From: Wuchereria bancrofti
Lineage: Eukaryota; Nematoda; Chromadorea; Rhabditida; Onchocercidae
DNA length: 64,000 nt
Direction of reading: 5' to 3'
Assembly (NCBI GenBank): GCA_005281725.1
Contig: SSBO01000012.1
Coordinates: forward strand, 7,762,182 to 7,826,181
Under the pieces are notes generated by a model. It saw only the letters and a program-made list of their open reading frames with translations, was not told the DNA's origin and searched no databases. Positions 1-11,700 of this stretch are shown piece after piece. The position numbers and the translations under genes are program-made. Position 1 is the stretch's first letter. The number at the start of each line of letters is the position of its first letter.

Positions 1-303
1 AGGTAAGCCTTAAATTTTTCATTGACGTTAATAAAATTGATTGGTATTTTGAATCGAGATTTAAAATCATAGCTTTTTCTTGCGCTATGATTGTTAAGAA
101 ATAAATTATGAATTATTTCCATGCTTGTTTCACATATAAATTCTAGTAGTGGAATTCACACAAAAAAAGAAAATGCATTTTTAGATGTTCTTGCTCTTTT
201 CAGATGGTTCAGTTTTTGGATCAAATTTTTTTCATTTAGAAGATTTTAAGATCATCCAAATCAGAAGCATTTAGTTAACGGAAGTTTTACTACACTATTT
301 CAG

Positions 304-542
304 AACCAGTGAACTGGAGGACTGGTTTGACCAAAACTCCAAGTCGACTTCTTGTAATCCTTTTCATTATCAGGTAGGAGGTTGTTTACTCATATTATCA
401 TTATATCCTTGCTTTGGATACAAAAATGTTCATAATTTGCAGAGACTCACAAATGGTATTCGTAAGTGTTTGATGTGTAATCATTGTACTACTTTGCGAT
501 ATAATTCATTCTTTAAGTATTCCGCAGCATTTGACCAGTTAG
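304..542 (+). CDS. 3' end of an unidentified multi-exon gene (two last exons; partial)
   Basis: Two short exons join in frame. Exon 304-373 follows a TTTCAG acceptor, enters with two bases from an earlier exon and ends in a CAG|GTAGGA donor. It encodes an acidic stretch that includes ELEDWFDQNSKSTS and ends NPFHYQ. Exon 528-542 follows TTCCGCAG and adds HLTS then TAG. The window also begins with AG|GTAAGC, which looks like the donor of a preceding exon just outside. I do not recognise the protein. Splice-site quality and phase agreement are the only support, so the function is unknown and the gene continues left of the window. Confidence 0.45.
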
Positions 543-2047
543 ACCAGCGAGCTCACTTCTCGTAGTCCTCATTAGGTCAAAGTTCATTCATTCACATAAT
601 CGGCATTTCTTGCTACCTAGTTAAATTCCCATCACACCTTGAGGAGGTTCATATTGCATTACACTACGGTCTATAAAACTAGCGAGCAAAGTTAGCAGTT
701 TAACAGTTGCAATTCATACTTTTAATATAACAACCGAAAAAAAGTTCCCTTGAACTGTGGTCTCATGCAATCTTATTGTCATGAAACTCGAAACAAGGGA
801 AGTATTAATTTGGAATGAACCTTGAAAACATCATTCTGTATTTCAATGTGTAAGCAAGAGAATACTTACAAGTTTTGGATTAAAATCCTACTTGGAATTA
901 AGTTGGACAGAAGTCAAAATTTGATATAAAATTTCCTATTAAAAGAAGAACTGATACGATTTACATCAATAAAATACTACAATTTGTATGTTTGGGAGAG
1001 ATGTTTATTGAAGACAATGCACTTTTTGATGGTTAACTAAAAAGTTTCATGGTAGGTCGTAGGATTCTATGAATTCTGCACAAATTCTAACAGAGAACAC
1101 AATAAAATACTGTAATGGTGAAAAATTGCTGGAAAATACTGTGTGTATAAATGTGTTGAGATGGAACTTGAATAAAGCGATGATTTGTTGTTTGCTGCAC
1201 ATATTTTCGCTAAACTGCATCTCTGTTTCAACACAATGATTCATTTTTAATACTGATTAGCTAATTATTCCTGACAATTGCAACTGATGACACCATCGTT
1301 TGAAAAGTGATTAACAGAGCTTGACAAATAATGGTAAGCCAAATAAAGAAAGCTAAACAAAAATATTCATTTTTTGATATCATAGTCATATCTCAAAAAC
1401 ACTATATCATCATCTGCAACTATCACTAAATGATCAGCCAACTAGACGATAGTACCGATGACTTACTGAATTATATGAATCTTATCTTTGCTTCCAGGCT
1501 ATCATAACGGAGTGTTAAAAAGAGAGAAAAAACAGACGTAGTATTCTACACAGACATATTTGTCATTGAAAAATACTGTCTGACGCAGTTTATTATCCAA
1601 ATGATTCATTGACAGAGTCAACATCAAATATTTTCCGGTGTGCCACGTAATCGCTCATAATCATTTTTTCCATTACCATTTGTTCAATTACTCTATCTTT
1701 TTGAATTCAGCAAATGCATATTTCCCAGTTCCTGTCCTCTAATTCAAAGTTTATATTATGAAAATATATATTATTCGTGAGCCACTCAGTTTCAAAATGT
1801 TAACACCGTTATTTCTGGACTTCTAAGTGTGCTGTCAATGAATCATTTGGTATGTTTGTTGCGTGTTTGTATGTGCGTTGGTTGTTGAAGCGTTTTGGAA
1901 TTGCCTACTTGGAGTGTTATTTTTCCAAAATGAATAAGATTAAGCATTAAGATTAAGCATTAATCTTAACTTAACTGTAAACCTCATCCGTCGTAAAGCG
2001 AAATTCGTACTGGTTGTGTTTGATTTATATCATTTTCAGGAATACTA
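543..2047. other. Intergenic / 5' region of the LITAF gene
   Basis: No coding exon is recognised here. A short tandem duplication (AAGATTAAGCATT twice, about 1936-1961) lies about 90 bp before the LITAF start. A good acceptor (CATTTTCAG at 2031-2039) sits just before that start and could be a trans-splicing site or the end of a 5' UTR intron. Confidence 0.5.
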
Positions 2048-3334
2048 ATGAATAGTGTCGAAGATTATCATCAGAAGGGTCCACCATCGTATGGTTTGTT
2101 GTGATATCATTTTGAAAAGTTCCCTTTGTTTTATTAGTTTGAACTTTCGTTGTTTAACCTATATGAATAAGCCTAGAATTTGTCCGGAAATGTACTGAAT
2201 AGTGTTGCAGAGGCAGCAGTCTGCTCAAACACAAATAGCGGTGGAATATCACAAGCAACAACAAATTTTGGGCCCTTTGCACCATCGTCGGAACCACCTG
2301 GTAATCCTGCCTATATGCCACAAACTGTCAATCCTACACTACGTTTGTTAATAAGCTGTTATGACAAGAATCCATTGAAAAACTGATTACTTATTTGTGA
2401 TAGTCACGTCTGGAAGAAATGAAATAATACTTAAGCTGTATGAACACGGCATATTTTTTATTTATGAAGGGAATCATAATTAGTTTTACCTAACAGTCCG
2501 CTGGAATTGATTCCATCCCATTAGCTTTACTTCATAGTTTTCAGTAATTCAAATTAAAGTTGATAGCAAATCATATTTTTAGCGTTCTTGTAGTAAATTA
2601 TCAAACTTTTTAGCAAATTCTTCCGCGATGTATCTAGAGCCGCATGCAATACCAATTATTGTTGGTGTACCTGTTTTTGGACCACATTCCTGTGCAATGA
2701 CTTGTCCTAGTTGTAATAAAGCTATTGTTACGGAAACACATACGCATGCTGGTTTACTGTCGTTCACGATTTGTGGAATACTGTCACTTTTCGGGTTATA
2801 ATTTTTTGTCTTTTGTTCCAAAAATTATTGTAGGAGTCGAATTTAGCTTGAGTCAGTGGAACGATTCCCGAGCCTTGATAAGTAGTTAAATATGCTTCAT
2901 TCTGTCTGTCCAAATCGAGAATTTCTTTTTCCACATTATATTAAAAAAAAAAAAAACTTATTGAAATGGTACTACCGCTGCTATTACATTATGAGCAGTA
3001 TACAATATAAATCTTGGATCTTACTACCCATCTTATCCCACTTGTTATTTTCTGGAAAAGTGGTACTATTACACTTTTATTTTACAGTTGCTGGCTTGGT
3101 TGCTGTTTAATTCCGTTCTGTGTTAAGGATTGTTTGGTAATTTTCTTTGCTTATTTCTATTTTATATCAAATCAAAATTTGAACTGAAACTTCTTTGATC
3201 TGTAGTGTTGATGACATAACTCTTACATAGTCAAGTTTTTAATCTCTTCAGTTTATTCTGTCTGTAAATTGTAGGATGTGAATCACACTTGTCCCAACTG
3301 CAAAATACTACTAGGATCTTACAAAAAGATTTGA
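2048..3334 (+). CDS. LITAF: LITAF-domain (LPS-induced TNF factor / SIMPLE family) membrane protein
   Basis: Five exons (2048-2093, 2211-2342, 2614-2794, 3088-3136, 3275-3334) join with consistent phases into a 155-residue protein, close to the usual length for the family. The N-terminus is proline/serine-rich with a PPSYEA motif (PPxY, a WW-domain ligand) made across the first junction. The LITAF domain follows: zinc knuckle CPSC at residues 90-93, a hydrophobic segment ending in the family hallmark CWLGCCLIPFC (about 121-131), then CPNC at 142-145 and a basic end GSYKKI. LITAF proteins are monotopic proteins of late endosomes and lysosomes that bind zinc through the paired CxxC motifs and recruit NEDD4-type ligases and ESCRT through PPxY/PSAP motifs. 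The start is the first ATG after the acceptor at 2039; an earlier coding exon is not excluded. The antisense open frame at 2579-2821 is a shadow of exon 3. Confidence 0.92.
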
Positions 3335-5056
3335 GAGAGCAGAGAAGACAGAAACATCATCCGGATCGAGTTTTACAGGTGGTCATGGAGCGGAAACTTT
3401 ATGAAACGATTGTTTGTTGCTTTTTCCTTGTTTGAGCAACACTCAAGTTTTTTTTCTTTCTCCGTTATAACCAGTTTCAAATGGGTATTTGAATCACGTT
3501 TACGATTTTTCCAGATTGTTGATACTTTTAATCTCTCTACTACGGATAATGAATGAATGGTACATGGGGTTCTGATGACGTGATGTTGCGCCAAAAAAGG
3601 TTGCTGTCGGCTTTTGAGTATATCCTCTAAAGTTAGTAAAGGCAGTGACTGTTGATGTTATTGTTTTGGTAATCTGTAACTTAAATTAATAGCAATTAAA
3701 TTTATGATGGAATTTTGTGTCTGTTACAGTATATATTGAATATATCAGTTGTGCCTTACCTCATTTCCACGGAAATTAATCAAGTTAATCCAGCGGCTTC
3801 GATTAAGATAAATACTAATTGCGAAAACAGTTGTCAACTATTATTTTGCAGAGATACATTACTTACCCTTAACGAACGTAACTGGTAGGTTCTACCGTCA
3901 CACTTTAAAATAGATGTTCTTCGTTTAAGCTGATTGTTAAATATAATGTTTTCTTTTACTCGAATTGGTCCAGTTAACATATGTTTGATTGTAAGCAGTT
4001 TCAAATTCTTTAGTGTTTATGCACGCAAATATTATTATTAGCGCTGCGCTTGATCAGTAAAAATGAAGCTGTCGTAGCTTTGAAATTTAGGTAGGAATTT
4101 TAAAATGTATGTATAAAATCGTCCCTTTACAACCATAGGTCAAGTGGATGTTTGAGATTATCATTTTGAAATATGATAAACTGTTTTGTTTCGTCTTCGT
4201 TGATATGTGCAGACTTTATGTAACGCATTGTAAACCCCTCAGTTGTTGCACAAACATTCTTTTTTTTTTTACTGAAGTGGCCCTTGCACCACTTGAGTTC
4301 ATTCCATTAATCTAGCAGTAATTTTTACTATGAGTTTTCAATGGTTGTTCATCTGTGCTTGGTTACTGTTTTTAAAGTTGTATCCGTTACTGTGCATTTC
4401 ATTATATTGAACTGAGGATAGAGTTTCTCATAGGCGTTTTTACGTGAAATGGAACATAATTGCGGGAGCAAACAGCTTTTTGTATCAACTTTTTGATTGT
4501 ACAGAAATTGAGAACCAAAACAATTATTTGGCATAAATCCCAAAGTCGATTGATTAGATGGAATTGAGCCGTATCTCAAAACTAGAAGTATTATTATCAG
4601 CAAAGTATAGACTATTCAGTTTGCAACGATAAGTGTACTTTTGTCTTTTTCATGCGGAAAAAATTTAAATTAAGATAAAAGCTGTGTTTCTAAATATGAT
4701 ATGCTCAAGCAAAACAATACCGAGCTGGGCAATCCAAATATACTCGGCATCTTATGTTTTGATTGAACTCTTTAAATTAAGTGAAGAGTTTCGTTCATTT
4801 TGTTCCTAATTGAGAAATCATCTAGCAATATTAGAAACACTTCTAATCATAAAATTATCGGTGCAAATAATGTGGGAAGTGCCAATTCGGGTCTAGGAAT
4901 GGTTTGTCATCGATGTAAAGGAATAAGGAGTTGGATAAGTTAGCACAAAAATTTGAGAATGAAGAGAAAGTTGCTTCTTTCAATCAACTCAAATCTTAGG
5001 AACAAGTGAATTGCATTTTAAATAAGTGGAAATAAATGTCACTTCACACAAATGAT
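3335..5056. other. Intergenic between the LITAF gene (+) and ift-20 (-), convergent 3' ends
   Basis: The spacer presumably holds the 3' UTRs of both flanking genes. No coding exon or RNA gene is recognised. A T-run lies around 4260-4270. Confidence 0.5.
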
Positions 5057-6008
5057 TTATGATGATAAAAATTTCTGCAAATGCTCTTTCAGGGTAGATT
5101 CTTGTCTTTGAATGCATTGTAATTCAGTGTGCAACCTTTCCAGCTCTACTTCACGTTCTCGAATCAGAATCTGCAAAAAATTTCTTGTTGATACTTGGCA
5201 TATATCTTTTGAAGTGAATCAATTTATTAAAATTATAAAAGCAATTTGAACTTCAAGTTCGATTGTTAGAAAATAGTTGTAGAGGATTATTCAATTTCTA
5301 ATAATCCTCAATTTGAAATAAAATGCAGAAGTTCAAAACCAATCAAAACACCTGCAACTGTTGTTCCTCGACAATATGTTGTTTGTCTGCCGTTTTCAAG
5401 GCATTTCTGGATGACATCGCACGAATTTTTTCACCTTCCACGGTTTTTGCTAACTAAAATTAAGCAAAACATATTTGAACATTTCATTGCATTCCACAAC
5501 ATAAGAGATATCATAATGACTTTGTCGTAGTCTTACTCCATCAAATGCTTTTATGATTGCTTCTGTAGCTTCATTGAAAATGTTTAATTTATTCACAATT
5601 TCTTTCGCTTCTTCAACAAGTACGTTAGAAGCATCCGCAATATCTAAAAATAACCTGTTTTTGTGGACATATAATCTGGTTCTTATTAGCGATGTTTGTG
5701 TGATAACATATTACACCAGGTCACAAATCATCACAGGTAATAAGTAATAGAATCGAAAATTTGGTTTCTCAGAAAAGCCATATGCTTTAAACTCTGCAAA
5801 TTTCTCTTTGCAGCCATCAATTTCTTTTCTCATTAAAACAAATGATATAATGAGATAAAATGGGGTTATCCATCGTTGTTGGATGATATTGCCAATGAAA
5901 AAGCATAACCATAAATGTAATCATTTGTGAATTACCTGGCTGGAGAAGACGTATTTTGCTGAAAGCATCTACATATAAGCCAGCTTTCATCAGTGCTTCA
6001 TCTGCCAT
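5057..6008 (-). CDS. ift-20: Intraflagellar transport protein 20 (IFT20)
   Basis: Four exons on the minus strand (6008-5936, 5643-5537, 5453-5352, 5170-5057) give a 131-residue protein, against 132 in human IFT20. All junctions are GT-AG and phases agree; the first splits a GAT codon. It begins MADEALMKAGLYVDAFSKIR, matching the IFT20 N-terminal pattern of an Asp/Gly-rich start followed by KLRVLDP-like residues. The rest is an alpha-helical coiled coil rich in Glu, Lys and Gln; the LAKTVEGEKIRAM segment matches the conserved LAKEAENEKMKAI block. IFT20 is a subunit of IFT complex B that links the Golgi to ciliary transport. In nematodes it would act in ciliated sensory neurons. Intron 5171-5351 holds a 10-bp inverted repeat (5282-5309). 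An open stretch near 5790-5835 was left out because the exons join perfectly without it. Confidence 0.93.
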
Positions 6009-6534
6009 TTATTCTTTGCACGAGGAATAGAAGCACCACGTCGACCTGAAGAGTTGAAATAAATTAATCCTTTCAAAAAACAATTTTATTACATAATTCA
6101 AATAAGTTGCAAGGCTAGCGCATATTAATGATTTTTACAAAGTGAAAAAAGAATTTGTTATCCGGTTACCTTGGAAACGCTGTAGTCGTCAGAATTAATT
6201 TTAAGAAAAGTAAGCCACATTGTTTCAGCAAAATAAGTCTTCTATTAAGATCAGCTAGGTTATTTGATCCGATTATGTATAACAGTTTCCGAGGGATATT
6301 GACAGAGGAACACTATTCACATTTGTCATCATGACATAGTTAACCTGAAATGAAGCATAGAAGCCTTTTCCAAAATTTTTGAAAGTACTGTTTTTTCAAT
6401 CGATGGATTTAAAAACAGTAAAGAAGAAGAAAAGAACGGATTTTCGATAACCAATTTTACATTAAATGTGTAATGGACCTTCAACAAAGTTCATAAAAAT
6501 CTTGAAAGTACATAGAAATAACTTTAGTTCAGAT

Positions 6535-6785
6535 TTTTGTTATTTTTCTATAATTATATTATTATTATTTTCACTTATCAACACATAGTAATATTTATTA
6601 TTAATTATTATTGTTTATTGGTTATTAATTGTATTATTATTATTGTTATTAATTGTTAATTTATTATTATTATTAATATTGTCATTTTGTCATCATTATT
6701 AATTATATTACATTAATTATTATAATTATATTATCATTGTTATTATTTATCACTATAATTATACTATTACTTTCTATAATTATCT
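6535..6785. repeat. ATT/TAA-type low-complexity microsatellite-like tract
   Basis: About 250 bp of irregular ATT, TTA and TAAT units, with almost no G or C. It is an imperfect repeat, not a clean microsatellite, and has no coding potential. Confidence 0.8.
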
Positions 6786-7270
6786 CATATTTTTTCACTT
6801 ACCAATTATGCCTGATAAAAGTAATGAATGCTGACTGAAACTTTTTGCTTTTTTCCTACTGCACATAGAAATTTCCCAAATTCTGGGAAATATGAATATG
6901 CAAAATTTTTGAACTTTGCATTGCCCACTCTCTCCAACAATTATTACATGAATTAAGCTTTGTGTAGGATAACGGTATCTTTTGTTCTCAGGTCAACATT
7001 CCATGTGTCATCTTTATCTCATTTTTATTTAGGTTATTTAATGAATAACTTTTAATTGACTTGTGAAATCTTTGACTCTTAATTTTTCTTATTTATTTAT
7101 GAATTAAACATCATTTCTCAAATAAGTTACACTTTTTTTAATGGTGATTGCTTCAGTGTTCCACTCGTCAATGTTAATACAGAGTATATATACTTTGATA
7201 ATGCTTTGTTAAAAATATCACAGCTCACTTAGCTTTTAACATCTCCTAGAACTCACGCAATGCACGTGAC

Positions 7271-7609
7271 CTATACTGTGTACCGATACTTGCTATAGGA
7301 TCTGATTTCTATGCTTACTAATATCACTTTTATCCTAAATGATTTAAACCTTTTACTGTTCTCAATTGTGTCTCGCAATGTGCCAGCTGAAATGTGAAAA
7401 TTTTTCGAATGTAATGTGAATAAAATTTGAAATATCATCAAAAAGAAAAAAAGAAGACAAATGAAAGCGATGCTTAAGAATAAGAAAAAAACATAAAATT
7501 CTTGTATAATATTAATGTCCAGAGGCACTTGTCCGCTTTTTGGAATCTCCCTGGATTGACGAAAACGGCAAAAGGGGAAAAATACCGAATGGTAATACCA
7601 ATAAATCAA
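7271..7609 (-). other. Open frame of 112 codons with one strong hydrophobic segment (doubtful)
   Basis: This is an unusually long uninterrupted frame for such AT-rich DNA. It has a basic N-terminal part, then a hydrophobic stretch of about 25-30 residues rich in Phe, Leu and Ile that could span a membrane, then a polar tail. The hydrophobic part coincides with a T-rich run on the minus strand, so poly-T codon bias (Phe/Leu) explains much of it. I recognise no family and see no convincing partner exons. Confidence 0.15.
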
Positions 7610-8702
7610 AATTTTTTTCTTGTCTTATTTACTATTCCTAAATCTAGCACATTTAATTCATATAATTTTCTTTTCTACGATCATATATTAATGAACCGAA
7701 TGTAATCTGCAATTGTTTTCATACCATGATGCTAACACAAAGCTGGTATTATAAGCAGTGGAACTTTTTCTTTTCTATCAGTTTAGTGAAATTTACAACC
7801 GATAATTTTCACTCGGTCTAATGAGAAATAAAATTCTTCTATCTAGAATGATCGCTTGATCATATTAAACATAAAAAAGGTAAAAGAAATTGCTGAATGC
7901 AGCGCTTGCTTTGTCAAAGAAACGATTTAGTCACTCAGCGGTTAATAATATAATATGCTATTTATAACTATTTTAGGGTGAATCACAAAGAGAGAAAAAC
8001 ATGGTTTTACAATAACAGTGAAATTTAAAGGAATATTACAAACTTAATAGATACAACTGGTTGTTGAATTTTTTTTGTAAAGTAGTTTAGTTTTTTTTTT
8101 TTTTTTTTTTTTTGTAGTTTAGAAGTACCTTAAGATAGTACTTTAAGTCTTGAAGTCGTACTACTTTGAAGAGAAAACAAGAATGTTTTAAAGAAGTAGT
8201 GGAAATTTTTTAGTAATATAAAAAATATAATGTAAGAGTTTGCTAACAACGTCTTATGAAGATACGACACATTCTGAAATTCTTGTAGAATTAATTTAAA
8301 AATAATATATAATTTGTTAGCATTGTGTATGGAATATTATGAATAAATAGTATTTCGAAGCTTAGTTGCCATATGAATTTGAAATAGCACCAAAGTATAA
8401 AAAAAGTAACAAACGAAAAAATGAAAAATTGGAACAGAAATAAAATGAGATTAAATTGCACAAGTGTTGAAAAAAAAGATCTTGAAGTTTCGAATGATTA
8501 TTATTTTTGATTGTTATTATTTCGAAGCTTAGTCTATCATATGAGATGTCAGAGAAAATCGCAAGATATCAAATTGGGAATTAGTACTTAGAAAAGAAAA
8601 GTAGATGAATGAAATAAAATAACAATCTGGAATAACAATCTGGCAATAAGACATCAACGAAGATAAATCTGATGAACTTAGTAAATTACAACAAGTTCTT
8701 AA

Positions 8703-11700
8703 TCAATGAGTATAGCGAACGGCTTCGGCTACAGCACAACAGATTCGATAACTGGAATCAGTTGAAAAGAAGCATTCACTTCCTGCCGGACACCGAAATG
8801 GTTGCCAAATTTCCGTTTCACTACCACAAGCAATCACTAAATTGTGTCGATCACGAATTGCTATCTCCTTTGTGCAGAAGGTTAGCACTACAAATGTTAT
8901 GTTGTGATTACAAATTTGCCGCAATTATATCGGAGCATTATGGTATCGGGATTATGTCGTTTTAATAAACTATCCATTAATCCTTAAAAGTTTATTAATT
9001 TAGCTTATTCATTACGCTTGCTTCTTTCCTCTTTATATTGTACAGCGAAAAAAAAAAAAAAAAAAAAAACTGAAATCTTCTTAAATTAACCTTTTTCTGT
9101 CTGAGTTGGCCGTTTCGGTGGTACTGTGCGGTAAAATTTCGCTGAATCATAGATGTCTTCTGCAGTGTTCTTTAGATTAATCGGGCTGGAGCTCTGAAAT
9201 ATGTGAAAGTTGAGGACATCGCAGCTGTGTGTTTATTGTTACTATTCATTGAAAGCTTGTCACTTTCAGATTCACATAAATCCGACCAAAATTAAAAAAG
9301 AAAAAAAAAAAAAAGACTGTAACGAAAGTAAGATGTGAAAAGATATTTGACCGTAGTAGGAAATTCCAAATCATCTTGTTCACTTGATACTGCTGAAGAT
9401 GATTTCGCTGAAGATGGTGTATACGTATTCGTTGGGAATGAATTAACCTCATCATTCATTGGTAGCAATTCCTTGTCGGCATCTAAAGTTTATAAATGAA
9501 ACTTTAGAAACACGAATTCAAGATTAGTGCATGATATTCAACATGACATTTCTATGGAAAGAAAACAATATTGAAAGCCTAAGATAAAGAACTTTGGATG
9601 CATTGCAGTTTTTATATTGCTGGTTTCAGTTGATAAAATGTCTGATAATTCTATGAACACACAATAACTTCTCTATACAATCTTTTGCTGAATATCATTT
9701 TTAAGAGAAAAGCGTCTCTGAATGAAAACAGAATTATACGTTCATAATAAGCACCACTGCAAATCTTAATCAGTTCCAAATTAGAAACTAGTATTTGTCG
9801 TTCTCGTTCACGCAATGCATACTTATTCTTACACATAAATTAACCATCATCTAGTTGAAGTTTCTTTCAAAGGTTAGACCTTATTGTAAGTTCTAATTGA
9901 ACAAAATTTTAGTACGCATATCATTCAAGTTTATTTTCGTGAAAAATTCAGTTCAGCTGCAGAGAGAAAAAATATCCATAATAAATTTAAATATCTGCTT
10001 TCTCTTCTTAATGCAGTGAAAGAGAATGAGTCTACATTTCGTCTTAATTCTGCATATCCAAAAAAAAGTGCAGAAAGTAAAAAATAGGCATATGCTTAAT
10101 TTAGCAGTAAAAGTTGTCATTATTTGTGGATAACTTTCAAACAGTTCCTCACCATTTTTCTGTTCTTGATTGCTTTCCTGGTCATTCTCCTGAACTTTCT
10201 TCTTCTTTCTTTTTGCACTTTCCAAAACATCATTATTTTGTTTGCTTGCATCATATACGATTGCTGCTAAAGTAATATTTTATTATCAGTAATAAAAACA
10301 GTTTGTAGTTTCAGCAAACATTAGCTCAGATAATGTTTACGTTTCCTGCAGAGAATTCTTCATTAAAATTACAATAGCCGAACGCTCGTTCCGTACCTGA
10401 TGGAGCGTTCAGTGGCTCCTGATTTTCTGGTACATATGTACGACTACCGTCAGCGGATTTCTTCATCGATAGGTCATATTCACTGTAATCCAAACCAACA
10501 TCTTCTGTAACATCTTTCTTATCATCTTGTCACTTTATGGACATCTGTGTTTCAATCAAATGCTGAAGATTGTTCACTTTTCTACAGAATTAGAATACAC
10601 TTTTTCAATATATTACCACTTTATGTGGGTTACAGTATAATATATCTCTACCAAAAAATTGGAGATGATTACAAAACCACAAATTTCAATCAGACAAATT
10701 TGTGAAATGATTAATAAACAACCAATATTTTCATCACCAAATGACGGGAAGTTAAATTCGTGATCCACTTTGTTCGTTTGTTTGTTTGGGAAACTTTTGA
10801 ATTCACTATATGCGACTCCAATTTGTTTCCGAACTTAACATAGTAAATTTTTTGATATTTCTTTTTTAAATTATTTTACGATCAATAATGAAGAAGATAC
10901 AAGACCTCAAAAATTCAAACGGTAAAAACTAACATGGTTTAACTGGAGCATGACGAATTTCATTTGAAATTTTGTATAAAAAGCCGTCGCTTGTTGTGGT
11001 CATATCGAGAGGATTAGCTGAGGTAAAAAGAATCAAATATTCTGATCCAAAAGCCTGAACAATTTGCAATTATATTTCATCACAAACAAATCAAAACCTT
11101 TCAAATGTAAATTCATCTTAAAATTTTTAGAGTCATTTCAAACTACATAAAATTGTCCCTAAAATTATTTAACCTCATTGTCACGCGAAGGATTATTGTT
11201 CCTATTCTCGAATGGTGAATACTTGGTTTCTTCATCGATGTGTGCTCCACTAGAAGAATCACGGCGCAGTTGAGTACTTAATAAAGAAGGACTTTCTGTT
11301 GTATTTTCAAGTTCTATGAGATGAGCTGATGGCGTTGTTAACTGAGGTGTAATCCTGGACGAAGTAGTGGAAATGGTTGGACTTAATGTCTGTTTCATCC
11401 GTCGTCTTGTACTTGTTTTCGTTGTAGGTTGCTTCAATTGGAAATCATTGTCATAGGATTGAAGTTCTTCTTTGAAAAGAGAAAATTAAAAATTTCTACC
11501 CCGAAAGTTAGTTTAAATTTCCAAAATTTTCATAGAAGAAACATATTGCAAATCCTAAATTTCAGATATATAACATCATAAAGATAGATGTATAGAGTAT
11601 CATCAGGATTAATCGGAAAATCAATGTTGGAAAAGCAATGAAATTATGATTCAAAAATTAGAACTGGTCTTTTTTTTGCAAAAGAATTTATAATTAATAA

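Larger units (their letters stand above)
6009..8702. other. Intergenic upstream of ift-20 and downstream of the dermatopontin-like gene
   Basis: AT-rich spacer with no recognised gene. It includes the (ATT)n-like low-complexity block at 6535-6785, a weak membrane-type open frame on the minus strand (7271-7609) and a long T-run at about 8088-8115. The ift-20 promoter must lie in its left part and the 3' UTR of the next gene in its right part. Confidence 0.5.

Noticed and set aside
2579..2821. 80-codon minus-strand frame
   Set aside because: Antisense shadow of LITAF exon 3, which carries the CPSC zinc motif on the + strand.
5790..5835. Possible extra exon of ift-20 (EIDGCKEKFAEF)
   Set aside because: The exons on either side join perfectly without it and give the standard IFT20 length and alignment.
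8672..8965. 97-codon open frame on the + strand
   Set aside because: It is the antisense shadow of the lustrin-type last exon on the minus strand, whose cysteine pattern and splice phase are convincing.
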